NCBI RefSeq assembly: GCF_037120725.1
Contig: NZ_JBBAXC010000017.1
Coordinates: 36,443 to 100,442, forward strand
Direction: 5' to 3'
Source of the DNA: Bacillus spongiae
GTDB lineage: Bacteria; Bacillota; Bacilli; Bacillales; Bacillaceae_K
Length of the DNA: 64,000 nt
Shown one piece after another: positions 63,705-64,000 of this stretch. The notes below the pieces were generated by a model. That model was not told where the DNA came from. It was given only the letters and a program-made list of their open reading frames with translations, and made no database searches. Numbering within the stretch: position 1 is the stretch's first letter; every line of letters begins with the position of its first letter. A program made the translations under genes and the position numbers.

Positions 63705-64000
63705 TTAGAAAGTGTTTTCTTTATAGGTTTTTCCTGTACATTCAAGAAATACACGTAGCCTAAAACGTTCTAACCTTCGGTAACCATATGCTCGTCTTTT
63801 TATGTTCTTAATCTTGTGGTTGGTCCCTTCTGTTCGTCCGTTGGTAAAAGGGGAAAGAAAATATTGAAGAATTTCAGCCTTCCAATTTTCAAGCGTTTTC
63901 GCTACTTCCTGAAAAGAGGGAAAAGGGCTACTCCAAGCTAGTTGAATCCATTCTTCCAAAGAGTGTAGAGCCTCATCATAGTCGTCTAATTGATAAAAAT
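63705..64000 (-). mobile_element. ISL3-family transposase, 3' part
   Basis: The minus-strand frame is open to the window edge, so only the C-terminal 98 residues are seen. NGRTEGTNHKIKNIKRRAYGYR followed by RFRLRVF is the typical end of ISL3 DDE transposases (SNGxxEGxNxKIKxxKRxxYGYR). The upstream Trp-rich W-I-Q-L-A-W and ENWKAEIL stretches fit. Intactness cannot be judged. Confidence 0.88.

Overview
The window looks like chromosomal DNA of a low-GC, endospore-forming Bacillaceae (Bacillus or a close, possibly alkaliphilic or halotolerant relative). This is inferred from a complete tricistronic gerA-gerB-gerC germinant-receptor operon, a YhcN-type spore lipoprotein, a YdjO-type cold-induced protein, GGAGG-type ribosome binding sites with many TTG and GTG starts, and AT-rich intergenic DNA. 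No rRNA, tRNA or CRISPR array was seen. The window begins inside a VWA-domain gene and ends inside an ISL3-type transposase.

Layout. 0-15 kb is mostly core-like: VWA protein, CPA1 cation/proton antiporter, YidC/Oxa1 insertase, a tandem pair of Fluc fluoride channels, the germinant receptor operon, a cold-shock protein with a structured 5' leader, YdjO, aldehyde dehydrogenase and RecQ. 15-20 kb is accessory: Nudix and histidine phosphatases, a secreted mini-peptide behind a ten-residue leader ORF, small membrane proteins and two alpha/beta hydrolases.

20.1-27.5 kb holds the most interesting system, a ribosomally made, post-translationally modified peptide locus of the linear azol(in)e (TOMM, microcin B17-like) type. 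Four near-identical precursor cassettes each have their own promoter, a palindromic GTAAAGwCTTTAC site overlapping the -35, and their own terminator. They are followed by an McbB/E1-like protein with a CxxC...CxC zinc site, a SagB/McbC-type flavin dehydrogenase, two different YcaO proteins, and an ABC permease plus ATPase. All precursors end in a C-x-S-G-C-G-A-A-(S/T)-K-V-K-K core. No dedicated regulator, protease or immunity protein is visible. A decayed IS1595-type transposase lies directly downstream.

28-37 kb carries a YcaQ/AlkX-like glycosylase, an ABC-F ATPase and a MutS2-like protein without the Smr domain. The MutS2-like gene sits behind an attenuator-like leader with two terminator hairpins, which suggests expression coupled to ribosome stalling. 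38.2-44.8 kb is a tightly packed seven-gene acyl-CoA catabolic operon: HMG-CoA-synthase-like/DUF35 fusion, SCP2-type thiolase, acyl-CoA dehydrogenase, two small MaoC-type hydratases, SDR and CaiB-type CoA-transferase. Together these could run a full beta-oxidation-like round.

45-64 kb is a mosaic of small genes and decaying DNA: pentapeptide-repeat, recombinase, IS110, zinc-ribbon and RNHCP-like remnants, plus intact genes for YhcN, an IDEAL-domain protein behind a Fur-box promoter, ASCH and HAD proteins, an APH-type phosphotransferase, an old-yellow-enzyme oxidoreductase and a large secreted M9 collagenase. The last 3 kb hold several small immunity-like genes between an IS110 remnant and an ISL3 transposase. 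All family assignments come from reading motifs by eye; no database search was run.
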